DNA from: an uncultured Muribaculaceae bacterium
GTDB lineage: Bacteria > Bacteroidota > Bacteroidia > Bacteroidales > Muribaculaceae
Reading direction: 5' to 3'
DNA length: 64,000 nucleotides
Assembly (NCBI GenBank): GCA_910576935.1
Contig: CAJTKG010000003.1
Coordinates: 1-64,000 of the forward strand
Under the pieces are notes generated by a model, which saw only the letters and a program-made list of their open reading frames with translations, was not told where the DNA came from and made no database searches. The first letter of the stretch is position 1, and every line of letters starts with the position of its first letter. The translations under genes and the position numbers were made by a program. Below, one piece after another: positions 9,024 to 17,719 of the stretch.

Positions 9024-10463
9024 CTATTTGGCATAAAGCATGTAGGATGCAAACGGAGCAAGATGACCTTTGATAACGCCGTTTTTGATTTTAAAGACAG
9101 AGTTGTGAACCGCATCGGTATATTCGCCGTCGGGCAGGCTTGTTTCTAATTTTACTTTCTGAGGTTTCGATGAGAAACTTATAAGTGCGGCGCCAATGTT
9201 GCCGCGCGATATTTCAGCCGCTTTGCCGTCTTTTGAGAAATAGACCGTCTCGGGTTGACCCGACATCTTGTGTCTAAAGTTGTTGACCGCAACCACTTCT
9301 GGGTGGAAGAACTCGTCATTTCCGCGTGCGCCGATTCTGTTGTTGCCCCAGTAGTTTTCTCGGGTGCTTCCGGCCGGACGATTGAAGAAGAGGGGACGGC
9401 CGGTGCTGCGAGCGGTGATAAATGCCCATCCCGCTCTGATGGCGTCATCGGGGATACCGGCTGATTCATGTGCATTACAATACGTATCGTGGCTTTCGAC
9501 CCATGTGACAAGATCGGCGGGATCAGACGGATGATGCCAGTCGAGCAGATTTTCCTTATAGACATCCTCGCCAATGATGGCGTTACGGAGGGCATGGCCG
9601 TAGCTGCTGGCTGTCAAGTCCATGTAGTCGTCATATTCCGTTTCCTTGACGTTTTTGTCCTGAAGTACCTCGCCGTAGATGTAAAGACTGTCGGGCATCA
9701 GAAGCGATAGTCCTTTGACGGCTTTGCGGCCTGTCGCGATGTCCCAGAAATCATTTTGTTTGGCTTTAGGGTCGAGGGGGTCAGACGGCAGGCCTATATG
9801 CTTGGCTGTGTCATATCTGAATCCTCGGGCTCCGAGGTTGATGAGATCGTTGACATATTGGAGGTAATAATATTGGAAATCGGGATTCTCTGTGTTGACG
9901 TCGGGTAGGCCGCCCATTTCGCCGGTCGTGCATTCGAGACGGTCATTCCAATTGACAATGGGTTTGAAACCGTTGGCGTGGAACAGATTCTCGTGTCCGC
10001 CGACAGCGTTGTCGAGTCCCGGCAACACGGCTTTATGGTCTATGGCAGTGTGGTTAGGCAGTACGTCGACTATGACTTTGACGCCATATTTGTAAGCACT
10101 GTCACACATAGCCTTGAAGGCGCTACGGTCGCCAAGCATGTAGTTGCCTATGGTCCAGTCTGTAGGCTGGTAATAATAGTACCATTTTCCCATGACTGAG
10201 TCGCCAGGTTCGCTGAAAAGGGCCATGCCGCCGTCGTCGCCTACATAACAGGCCTGTGCCGGAGAGGTCTGAACATAATCATAACCTGCGTCAGCGATAC
10301 GCTTCATGTTTGATGCGATTGTGTCGAACGACCAGCTCCAGGCGTGGAGAATAACTTCGTCCGGACCTGTGGTTTTGAAATTATTCTTCACTGATGTTAC
10401 TGCCATCGCCGGACTTAGAGCCGTAAACGAAATGGCGAGAGCAAATAAAAATTTATGTTTCAT
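9024..10463 (-). CDS. Secreted GH13 alpha-amylase
   Basis: Hydrolyses alpha-1,4-glucans such as starch. The 479-aa protein begins with a signal peptide (cleavage probably near residue 21, AMA-V). GH13 regions are visible in order: DVLPNH (133-138), GFRYDTAKH with nucleophile D218, YGEV with acid/base E265, and ESHD with transition-state D326. A short C-terminal beta domain follows. It is a standalone gene with no sus-type transporter beside it, so a periplasmic or cell-surface maltogenic role is inferred. It is divergent from glutamine synthetase. Confidence 0.92.
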   Translation of the reverse strand: MKHKFLFALAISFTALSPAMAVTSVKNNFKTTGPDEVILHAWSWSFDTIASNMKRIADAGYDYVQTSPAQACYVGDDGGMALFSEPGDSVMGKWYYYYQPTDWTIGNYMLGDRSAFKAMCDSAYKYGVKVIVDVLPNHTAIDHKAVLPGLDNAVGGHENLFHANGFKPIVNWNDRLECTTGEMGGLPDVNTENPDFQYYYLQYVNDLINLGARGFRYDTAKHIGLPSDPLDPKAKQNDFWDIATGRKAVKGLSLLMPDSLYIYGEVLQDKNVKETEYDDYMDLTASSYGHALRNAIIGEDVYKENLLDWHHPSDPADLVTWVESHDTYCNAHESAGIPDDAIRAGWAFITARSTGRPLFFNRPAGSTRENYWGNNRIGARGNDEFFHPEVVAVNNFRHKMSGQPETVYFSKDGKAAEISRGNIGAALISFSSKPQKVKLETSLPDGEYTDAVHNSVFKIKNGVIKGHLAPFASYMLYAK

Positions 10464-10543
10464 GATATTTATAGTATGATATAATTACACAATAATGTAA
10501 AGTTAATAATAATTTGTCGAACCCATAATTTTTTTCATGTTGT

Positions 10544-10575
10544 ATTGTATAGTATTTTGAAATTTTATAATTTTG
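10544..10575 (+). promoter_or_regulatory. Promoter upstream of glutamine synthetase
   Basis: ATTG at 10544-10547, 20-bp spacer, TAATTTTG at 10568-10575. The predicted start near 10579 gives a leader of about 180 nt before the ATG at 10760, unusually long compared with other genes here. Confidence 0.6.
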
Positions 10576-10578
10576 TCG

Positions 10579-10720
10579 CAATAAAATCAACGAGCGGAAT
10601 GAAGCGATTTAGCTATTTCTCCAAGCCTGTTAAAGCTTGCGATTGTCCGGAATCGGGCATTGGCTCGTCAGCGTTCACCCGCAAAGTAGACAACGGTCGC
10701 TCTGCGGGCTTTTTATTTTA
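10579..10720 (+). ncRNA. Candidate leader RNA / small RNA before glnN
   Basis: The predicted transcript runs from about 10579 to a terminator-like hairpin at 10678-10712. There CCCGCA.AG pairs with CT.TGCGGG, followed by CTTTTTATTTTA. The terminator sits wholly inside the 5' region of glnN, so it is either an attenuator or riboswitch-like control, or the end of an independent ~140-nt RNA. I recognise no known RNA family in it. The frame is open over 10545-10754, but the translation does not look like a protein. Confidence 0.5.
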
Positions 10721-10759
10721 TCGCAAGTACTTTTTGTTTAATCATAATAGGTAAAATTT

Positions 10760-12949
10760 ATGTCTTCATTAAGGTTTAAGGTTGTAGAAGAAGCGTTTGA
10801 CAGGAAAGCAGTCAAAGTTGATATACCGAAGGAGCGCCCCGAAAGCTACTACGGGAAGCATGTGTTCAACAATCAGAAAATGTTTGAATACCTCCCTAAG
10901 CAGACCTATGACGCGCTTGTCAATGCCATCGAGAACAAAGAACCTATATCGCTTGAGATTGCCGACAGCGTAGCCGAAGGTATGAAGCGCTGGGCCATTG
11001 ACAACGGCGCACGACATTATACCCACTGGTTTCATCCTCTCACCGACGGCACGGCTGAAAAGCACGACGCCTTCATAGACCATGACGGCAAAGGCGGTGT
11101 TGTCGAAAAATTCTCGGGCAAGCTTCTTGTGCAGCAGGAACCCGATGCGTCGAGTTTTCCCAACGGGGGCATCCGCAATACGTTCGAGGCCCGTGGATAT
11201 TCGGCGTGGGACATATCCTCGCCGGCGTTCATAATAGGCGAGACACTTTGTATCCCGACAATTTTCATCTCTTATACCGGTGAATCGCTTGACTATAAGA
11301 CCCCCTTGCTTAAAGCGCTCAACAGCGTCGACAAGGCCGCGAGTGCTGTCGCCCGCTACTTCGACCCGAGTGTGAGGCACGTCAAATCATATCTTGGTTG
11401 GGAACAGGAATATTTCCTTGTCGACGAAGCACTCTACAGTGCACGCCCCGACCTTGTCATGACCGGACGCACTCTTATGGGTCACGAAAGCGCTAAAAAT
11501 CAGCAGCTTGAAGACCATTATTTCGGCGCCATACCCTCACGCGTCGAGGCTTTTATGCTTGATCTTGAGATTCAGGCCCATAAACTCGGCATTCCGGCCA
11601 AAACCCGTCACAACGAGGTCGCTCCCAACCAGTTTGAACTTGCGCCTATATTTGAAGAGACAAATCTTGCCAATGACCATAACTTGCTTCTGATGTCGCT
11701 TATGGCTGAAGTTGCCAGACGTCACAATTTCAGAGTCTTGCTTCACGAAAAGCCTTTTGCCGGTGTAAACGGCTCGGGCAAACATAACAACTGGAGTCTC
11801 GGCACTGATAATGGTGCGATGCTGTTTGCTCCGGGCAAAACGCCGAAAGACAATCTGCAGTTCATCACCTTTGTTGTCAACGTCATGGCTGCCGTGCACA
11901 AACATAACGGGTTGCTGAAAGCATCTATCATGTCGGCAACAAACACCCATCGTCTCGGCGCCAACGAGGCCCCTCCTGCAATCATATCGATTTTCACAGG
12001 CACACAGCTTGCGAAGATTCTCGAGCTCATCGAAAACAGCAATCTTGACGATCTGAGCAACCTTTCGACCAAAGAGGGATACAAACTCGGAGTCGCCCAG
12101 ATTCCCGAAATCATGATTGACAACACAGACCGCAACCGTACATCGCCTTTTGCCTTCACCGGCAACCGTTTCGAATTCAGGGCCGTCGGCTCGTCGGCCA
12201 ATTGTGCGTCGGCCATGATTGCTCTCAACGCCGCTGTCGCCGATCAGCTTACAAACTTCAAGAAAGCTGTCGACATACGACTCGACAAAGGCGAGAATCT
12301 CGAAGACGCCCTCCTCGCCGAAATCAGAAAGCTCATCATCGAATCAAAGAACATCCATTTCGACGGAAACGGATACAGCGACGAATGGAAGGCCGAAGCC
12401 GCACGTCGCGGCCTCGACTGCGAGACATCGGCGCCAAAAATTTTCGACGCTTATCTCAGAGATTCATCTGTCGATATGTTTGCCAGAACCAATGTTTTCA
12501 CCCGTGTCGAGCTTGAGGCCCGCAACGAAGTGAAGTGGGAGATGTATACCAAAAAAGTACAGATAGAGGCCCGTGTCCTCGGTGATCTTGCGATAAATCA
12601 TGTCATTCCCGTAGCTACACGTTATCAGTCTATGCTCGTCGACAACGTCGTCAAACTCAAAACCCTGTTTGACGAAGCCAAAGGTCGTGAGATAGTAAGT
12701 CATGACCTCGAGACCATAGAGAAGATTTCCAAGCATATGTGTGTGATAAAAGCTCAGACCGATGCCATGGTTGATGCCCGCAAAAAAGCCAACGCAATCA
12801 CAAATGAGCGCGACAAGGCTATTGCATACCACGACACTGTAGTGCCTTGCATGGAAACGATAAGGTATCACATCGACAAACTCGAGCTGATGGTCGACAA
12901 CGAGATGTGGCCTCTGCCCAAATATAGAGAACTGCTGTTTATCAGATAA
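10760..12949 (+). CDS. glnN: Glutamine synthetase type III
   Basis: ATP-dependent amidation of glutamate; the main ammonium-assimilating enzyme of Bacteroidales. The 729-aa length is characteristic of GSIII, against about 450-470 aa for types I and II. Visible signatures are the N-terminal GSIII-specific part, SYLGWEQEYFLVD near residue 212, KTRHNEVAPNQFELAPIFEE (about 280-300) and GVNGSGKHNNWSLGTD (about 335-350), which forms the glutamate/ATP site. The C-terminal 150 aa are helical and GSIII-specific. Expression is probably controlled through the long leader. PurF, a glutamine consumer, follows after 22 bp. Confidence 0.97.
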   Translation: MSSLRFKVVEEAFDRKAVKVDIPKERPESYYGKHVFNNQKMFEYLPKQTYDALVNAIENKEPISLEIADSVAEGMKRWAIDNGARHYTHWFHPLTDGTAEKHDAFIDHDGKGGVVEKFSGKLLVQQEPDASSFPNGGIRNTFEARGYSAWDISSPAFIIGETLCIPTIFISYTGESLDYKTPLLKALNSVDKAASAVARYFDPSVRHVKSYLGWEQEYFLVDEALYSARPDLVMTGRTLMGHESAKNQQLEDHYFGAIPSRVEAFMLDLEIQAHKLGIPAKTRHNEVAPNQFELAPIFEETNLANDHNLLLMSLMAEVARRHNFRVLLHEKPFAGVNGSGKHNNWSLGTDNGAMLFAPGKTPKDNLQFITFVVNVMAAVHKHNGLLKASIMSATNTHRLGANEAPPAIISIFTGTQLAKILELIENSNLDDLSNLSTKEGYKLGVAQIPEIMIDNTDRNRTSPFAFTGNRFEFRAVGSSANCASAMIALNAAVADQLTNFKKAVDIRLDKGENLEDALLAEIRKLIIESKNIHFDGNGYSDEWKAEAARRGLDCETSAPKIFDAYLRDSSVDMFARTNVFTRVELEARNEVKWEMYTKKVQIEARVLGDLAINHVIPVATRYQSMLVDNVVKLKTLFDEAKGREIVSHDLETIEKISKHMCVIKAQTDAMVDARKKANAITNERDKAIAYHDTVVPCMETIRYHIDKLELMVDNEMWPLPKYRELLFIR

Positions 12950-12971
12950 AAGGAGCAGACGGTAAAATAAC

Positions 12972-14855
12972 ATGGAACAACTTAAACATGAGTGTGGCGT
13001 GGCGATGATAAGGCTTCGTCACCCGATAAGATATTATAAAGAAAAATACGGCAGTTATGGCTATGCGCTCGGCAAACTGTATCTTCTTATGGAGAAACAG
13101 CATAACCGAGGGCAGGAAGCTGCCGGTATCGGAGTCGTCAAGATGGAGGCCGAACCGGGTCACGAGTACGTATTCCGCGAAAGAGCACTGGGAGCCGATG
13201 CCATACAAACTATTTTCGGTGAGGTAAACCGTCAGCTCGCTATGTCGTTGCCGGATGCGACACCCGACGAAGTCGAGCGTCTCGTGCCCTTTATCGGTGA
13301 GATCTATATGGGCCATCTCAGATACAGCACCACGGGTAAAAGCGGCATAAGCTACGTGCATCCTTTCCTGCGACGCAACAACTGGCGCTCGCGCAATCTG
13401 TTGCTATGCGGCAACTTCAATATGACGAATGTCGACGAAATCTTTGAGAAGGTTGTTTCGACAGGGCAGCATCCGCGCATCTACAGTGACACGGTCATGT
13501 TGCTCGAACAGCTCGGCTACGCCCTTGACAAAGAAAATCATCGCCTATACCGTCAATTCAGAGACGGAGCCGTCGACCCGGTGTTAAGCCACCTTATAGA
13601 GGATAACCTCGATATGGTCAATGTGATGCGATCGGCTTCGACTTCGTGGGACGGCGGCTATGTGATATGTGGCGCAACAGGGTCAGGTGACATGTTTGCT
13701 CTGCGCGATCCCCACGGCATCAGGCCGGCGTTCTATTGGTATGACGACGATTTCGTCGTGCTTGCATCCGAGCGTCCCGTGATACAGACCGTCTTCAATG
13801 TCGCCCGGGTCGATGTCTGTGAGTTGCAGCCCGGGTCGGCCCTCATTGTCAATAAAAAAGGTGAGGTTTCTACGCCTCAGGTGCTTGAGCCGCTGAAAAA
13901 CGAAAAATGCTCGTTTGAACGTATCTATTTCTCAAGAGGCAGTGATGCCGACATATATAAAGAGCGCAAAGCTCTTGGTCGCAATCTTGTACCGGAGATT
14001 CTCGATGCCATTGATTGTGACCTTGACAATACGGTCTTCGCTTTTATTCCCAACACTGCCGAAGTTGCGTTCATGGGGCTTACCGAAGGCCTCGAATCGT
14101 ATCTCGACAGTCTCAAGGCTCGGGAAATCATCGCGGCGCAGGCACGCAACGTGCTTGACGACACGTGTGTGGCCAAGATCATGGGCCGTAAGCTCAGAAT
14201 AGAGAAGATTGCCCTTAAAGATATAAAACTCAGAACGTTTATAGCAGAAGGAGCTTCGCGCAACGAACTCGCCGCCCATGTCTACGACGTGACATACGGC
14301 TGTATCGTCAATGACGTCGACACGCTTGTTGTCATTGACGACAGTATTGTGCGAGGCACCACCCTGAAACAGTCGATCTTACAGATGCTCGACCGTCTGC
14401 ACCCACGCCGCATCGTCGTGGTTTCTTCTTCTCCACAGGTCAGGTATCCAGATTATTATGGCATAGACATGTCACGTATGGGCGAGTTTGCCGCGTTCAG
14501 AGCTGCAGTGGCTTTGCTGAGAGACCGCGGCATGTCTGATGTGCTTGAAGACACATATCGGGCCTGTCTCGAACAATTGAAATTACCGGCCGACCGTCAG
14601 ATCAATTGTGTCAAGGCCATTTATGCGCCGTTTACAGACGCCGAGATCTCGCAGAAGATTGCTGAAATGCTTACACCCGAGAATATGAAAGCCGGGGTTA
14701 AGATCATATATCAGAATCTCGAAGGTCTTCACCGCGCGATTCCCGATCATCCCGGCGACTGGTATTTTTCGGGAAATTATCCGACTCCGGGCGGTGTGCG
14801 TCTTGTCAACCGCGCGTTTGTAAACTATTATGAGGGTAATTCCGATTTAAGGTAG
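12972..14855 (+). CDS. purF: Amidophosphoribosyltransferase-like protein (PurF family)
   Basis: The family uses glutamine and PRPP to make phosphoribosylamine, the first step of purine synthesis. The N-terminal Ntn glutaminase begins around ECGVAMIRL. The conserved Cys is residue 8, so a short propeptide would have to be removed to expose it. NRGQEAAGIG, GHLRYST and the phosphoribosyl segment VVIDDSIVRGTTLKQSI (PRPP loop) are clear. At 627 aa it is longer than the usual ~470-500 aa, with an extended C-terminus ending in an aromatic-rich stretch. Convergent with radC, overlapping it by 9 bp. Confidence 0.9.
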   Translation: MEQLKHECGVAMIRLRHPIRYYKEKYGSYGYALGKLYLLMEKQHNRGQEAAGIGVVKMEAEPGHEYVFRERALGADAIQTIFGEVNRQLAMSLPDATPDEVERLVPFIGEIYMGHLRYSTTGKSGISYVHPFLRRNNWRSRNLLLCGNFNMTNVDEIFEKVVSTGQHPRIYSDTVMLLEQLGYALDKENHRLYRQFRDGAVDPVLSHLIEDNLDMVNVMRSASTSWDGGYVICGATGSGDMFALRDPHGIRPAFYWYDDDFVVLASERPVIQTVFNVARVDVCELQPGSALIVNKKGEVSTPQVLEPLKNEKCSFERIYFSRGSDADIYKERKALGRNLVPEILDAIDCDLDNTVFAFIPNTAEVAFMGLTEGLESYLDSLKAREIIAAQARNVLDDTCVAKIMGRKLRIEKIALKDIKLRTFIAEGASRNELAAHVYDVTYGCIVNDVDTLVVIDDSIVRGTTLKQSILQMLDRLHPRRIVVVSSSPQVRYPDYYGIDMSRMGEFAAFRAAVALLRDRGMSDVLEDTYRACLEQLKLPADRQINCVKAIYAPFTDAEISQKIAEMLTPENMKAGVKIIYQNLEGLHRAIPDHPGDWYFSGNYPTPGGVRLVNRAFVNYYEGNSDLR

Positions 14856-15563
14856 CTGGCCGTTATCGTGCATTGAATAATAATCAGAGTCAGTGATAAT
14901 TATATGGTCATTGACTCTGATCTCGAACAATGACGCGGCGTCTTTGACTTTACATGTCAGCGCTATGTCTTGCTGACTCGGTCTCAGTGTCCCTGACGGA
15001 TGGTTGTGAAACAGAATCATGGCTGATGCTGACGCTTCGAGCGCATATTTCATTATGATTCTGATATCTACGGCGGTAGCTGTCAGGCCTCCTTGTCCGA
15101 TTTTCTCGCGTCTCACCTGTTTGCCTGCTTGTGATAGATATAAGACCCAGAATTCTTCATAGGGCAACCGTTCGAGATGCCGGCGCATTATATCGTAGGC
15201 GATCTCCGACGAATTGATGACTGCATCGGTTACAAGACGCGCATCGGCGGCCGACCGCGAGCCAAGTTCGAGCGCGGCAAGAAGATTAAGGGCCTTGGCC
15301 GGCCCGATGCCGGAGAAACGTTTTGTCAGTTCGTTGACATTAAGGCTCGTTACCTTCGACAGATGGCCGTCGAATTCATCAAGTATGTCCTGGCTCATGT
15401 CTATCACCGAACGGCCTTTTATGCCTGTCGCGAAAATCAAAGCCATCAGTTCGGCGTTAGTCAGACTTTTGATGCCGTTTTTCAGAGCCTTTTCGCGAGG
15501 TCTGAGTTCTGTAGCCATCTCTTTGATGGTTTTGCCGTGATTGGCGGGCTTAGTGTCTTTCAT
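14847..15563 (-). CDS. radC: RadC family JAB-domain protein
   Basis: 238 aa. Helix-hairpin-helix region near residues 75-100 (RFSGIGPAKALNLLAALELG), then an MPN/JAMM domain with HNHPSGTLRPSQQD (zinc ligands at about H186, H188 and D199). The family was linked historically to DNA repair, but its biochemical role is unsettled. It starts 3 bp after the glycosyltransferase on the same strand, at the end of the uvrD-nspC-GT2-radC run. Confidence 0.94.
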   Translation of the reverse strand: MKDTKPANHGKTIKEMATELRPREKALKNGIKSLTNAELMALIFATGIKGRSVIDMSQDILDEFDGHLSKVTSLNVNELTKRFSGIGPAKALNLLAALELGSRSAADARLVTDAVINSSEIAYDIMRRHLERLPYEEFWVLYLSQAGKQVRREKIGQGGLTATAVDIRIIMKYALEASASAMILFHNHPSGTLRPSQQDIALTCKVKDAASLFEIRVNDHIIITDSDYYSMHDNGQLP

Positions 15564-15566
15564 GGC

Positions 15567-16568
15567 TTATTTCCCTTTTCTTATTGCTATTTCTTCATCG
15601 ATGTCGCGTCCGCGTCTAAGTATGATTTTGGAAAAGTAAGCATTTATAAAGCCGATGCCGTAGCCTCCGAGTTGTATTGTCGCAGCCGGAATGGCCTTGG
15701 CGGCGATGTTGAGCTTGCGGGTCTTTAAAAGCGCGCCGATGAAGACTGCGAGGAAGTATAGACCCAATGGCAACAGAAACCACGGTGATACAAAGATGCC
15801 GAGTGCTATCAGCAGCAGGCTGCCCATGACGAATATCGCAGGCAAGAGATGTACAGGCTTGAGAGAGTCGGGATAGAGCAGTTTGAGAGTCACACGAGAC
15901 ATGCCGAAGACATATACCTGCCTGAAAAATTTTCTGAAGTCGATGCGACGTTTATGCCATACGGGTGCGTCGGCAATAAGGCCCGTCGAGAATCCGGCGT
16001 TGCGTATCCGGGTGCTCATGTCGATGTCTTCGGAAAACATCTCGCGGTAACCGCCGACTTGCTCGTATACCTTACGCGAAAAACCCATGTTGAACGTGCG
16101 CGGCACAAATTTTTCGAGTTTTATTTTGCCGCCTCTTATGCCACCGGTGGTCATAAATGACGTCATCGAGTAGTTTATGGCTTTCTGTGTGTCGCTGAAA
16201 GAGTCATGGGCGGCGTCGGGTCCGCCGAAGCAGTCATAATGCTTGGTCGACAATGCTTTTGAGATCGTCTCGAAATATGTCGGGGGTATGACACAGTCTG
16301 AGTCGAAGAAGATGAAATATTCTCCCGAGGCTCTTTCCATACCATAGTTGCGGGCTATAGAACGACCTTCGTTGGGTTTGAAAAAATATTTTACGTCAAG
16401 ACCGCGTGACGCATATCTGTCGGTCACGTCCTTACACGGTTGTGTCGAACCGTCTTCGACGATGACGACCTCAAAGTCGTTTGATGTCTGTTTGGTAAGA
16501 CTGTCGAGCAGTTCGTCGACTTCGTCGACACGGTTATAGACCGGTATAATGACAGAATAGGTTTTCAT
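15567..16568 (-). CDS. Family 2 glycosyltransferase with C-terminal membrane segments
   Basis: Transfers a sugar from a nucleotide donor, probably in envelope polysaccharide synthesis. GT-A fold: SVIIPVYNRVDEVDELLDSL at the N-terminus, DXD motif in FFDSDCVIPP (about 92-94), EDIDMSTRIRNAG near 181 as the acceptor/base region. Hydrophobic stretches at about 243-285 and 298-312 anchor the enzyme in the inner membrane. It lies between nspC (3 bp) and radC (3 bp). The acceptor cannot be read from sequence. Confidence 0.9.
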   Translation of the reverse strand: MKTYSVIIPVYNRVDEVDELLDSLTKQTSNDFEVVIVEDGSTQPCKDVTDRYASRGLDVKYFFKPNEGRSIARNYGMERASGEYFIFFDSDCVIPPTYFETISKALSTKHYDCFGGPDAAHDSFSDTQKAINYSMTSFMTTGGIRGGKIKLEKFVPRTFNMGFSRKVYEQVGGYREMFSEDIDMSTRIRNAGFSTGLIADAPVWHKRRIDFRKFFRQVYVFGMSRVTLKLLYPDSLKPVHLLPAIFVMGSLLLIALGIFVSPWFLLPLGLYFLAVFIGALLKTRKLNIAAKAIPAATIQLGGYGIGFINAYFSKIILRRGRDIDEEIAIRKGK

Positions 16569-16570
16569 CT

Positions 16571-17719
16571 TCAGCTCATTCTTGATTTATAATCTTCGTA
16601 ATCAAAAACGCGTATTATGCGGGCGTCGTCAGAATGCTCGTTCGATGCCACGACGATCGCCGGATGTTGGATACCGTTGAACATCGTTGTCTTGACGGTT
16701 GTATAATGGTTCATATCTTCAAGCGTCAGGCGCTGTCCGGCTTCGAGAGGTTTCGCGAAATACCAGTCGCCCATGAAGTCGCCGCTGAGACATGAATTGC
16801 CCCCGAGGCGATAGGCATGGCCTGTGGCGACGCTCTCGGTTATTTTAGGCTGATATGGCATTTCGAGAGTGTCGGGCATATGACAGGCAAACGACACATC
16901 GACGATAGCCGTGCTTATGCCGTCGTTTTCGACGATGTCGACGACAGAGGTGATCAGGTCGCCCGTACGCCACGTAAAGGCACTCCCGGGTTCAAGGATG
17001 ACACTTACCCCCGGATGCCGTTCCTTGAAAGCGATGAGCAGCGCTACAAGATGGTCGGTGTCATATCCCTCGCGGGTCATAAGATGGCCGCCGCCCATGT
17101 TGACCCATCTCACTTTGTCGAGCAGATGCCCGAACTGATGCTCGAAAGCTTCGAGCACCTTTTCGAGGTCATAGCTCGTCGACTCACAGAGAGCATGGAA
17201 ATGAAGGCCTTCTATACCCTCCGGAAGCCCCTCTTTCAGAGCTTCGGCCGGCACGCCGAACCGCGAGCCCGGCAATGCCGGATTATAGATATCGGTCTCG
17301 ATGACCGAGCATTTCGGATTGACTCTAAGCCCCGGTGATACACGCTTTGACGGGTTGGCCTCGTTGTATTCCCTGACCTTTGCGGCAAATCTGTTCCACT
17401 GTCCGAGAGAGTTGAACGTTATGTGTGAACTGCCATCAAGATACTCGTCGATGGTCGCGTCGGTATAGGCCGGGCAATAGCTGTGTACTTCGTCACAAAG
17501 AAACTCGCGTCCGAGACGCATCTCGTTGAGCGAACTTGCCGTAGATGCGAATCCTCTTTCCTTGAATAGACTGAAAGTACGCCACAACGCATTGGCTTTG
17601 AACGCCATGATGATCTTGATGCCGGCACGGCGCGACACAGATTCGATGATATCGAGATTTTTGGCTATGCGGTCGGTGTAGACTGCATAAAACGGGGTAG
17701 GTATGTCGGTTATTTTCAT
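16571..17719 (-). CDS. nspC: Carboxynorspermidine / carboxyspermidine decarboxylase
   Basis: PLP-dependent, alanine-racemase-fold enzyme that completes the spermidine route via carboxyspermidine. The 382-aa length fits. The PLP lysine is in IIMAFKANALW (about residue 41), a Gly-rich phosphate loop in VNMGGGHLMT, and NSCLSGDFMGDWYF near 314 supplies the active-site Cys and Asp. The partner dehydrogenase gene is not adjacent. The first base of the ATG is also the last base of the uvrD stop codon (1-bp overlap), so translation is probably coupled. Confidence 0.93.
   Translation of the reverse strand: MKITDIPTPFYAVYTDRIAKNLDIIESVSRRAGIKIIMAFKANALWRTFSLFKERGFASTASSLNEMRLGREFLCDEVHSYCPAYTDATIDEYLDGSSHITFNSLGQWNRFAAKVREYNEANPSKRVSPGLRVNPKCSVIETDIYNPALPGSRFGVPAEALKEGLPEGIEGLHFHALCESTSYDLEKVLEAFEHQFGHLLDKVRWVNMGGGHLMTREGYDTDHLVALLIAFKERHPGVSVILEPGSAFTWRTGDLITSVVDIVENDGISTAIVDVSFACHMPDTLEMPYQPKITESVATGHAYRLGGNSCLSGDFMGDWYFAKPLEAGQRLTLEDMNHYTTVKTTMFNGIQHPAIVVASNEHSDDARIIRVFDYEDYKSRMS

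Noticed and set aside
10545..10754. Open frame of 69 codons upstream of glnN
   Set aside because: It spans the predicted promoter and terminator hairpin, and the translation has no protein-like features; a leader RNA explains the stretch better.
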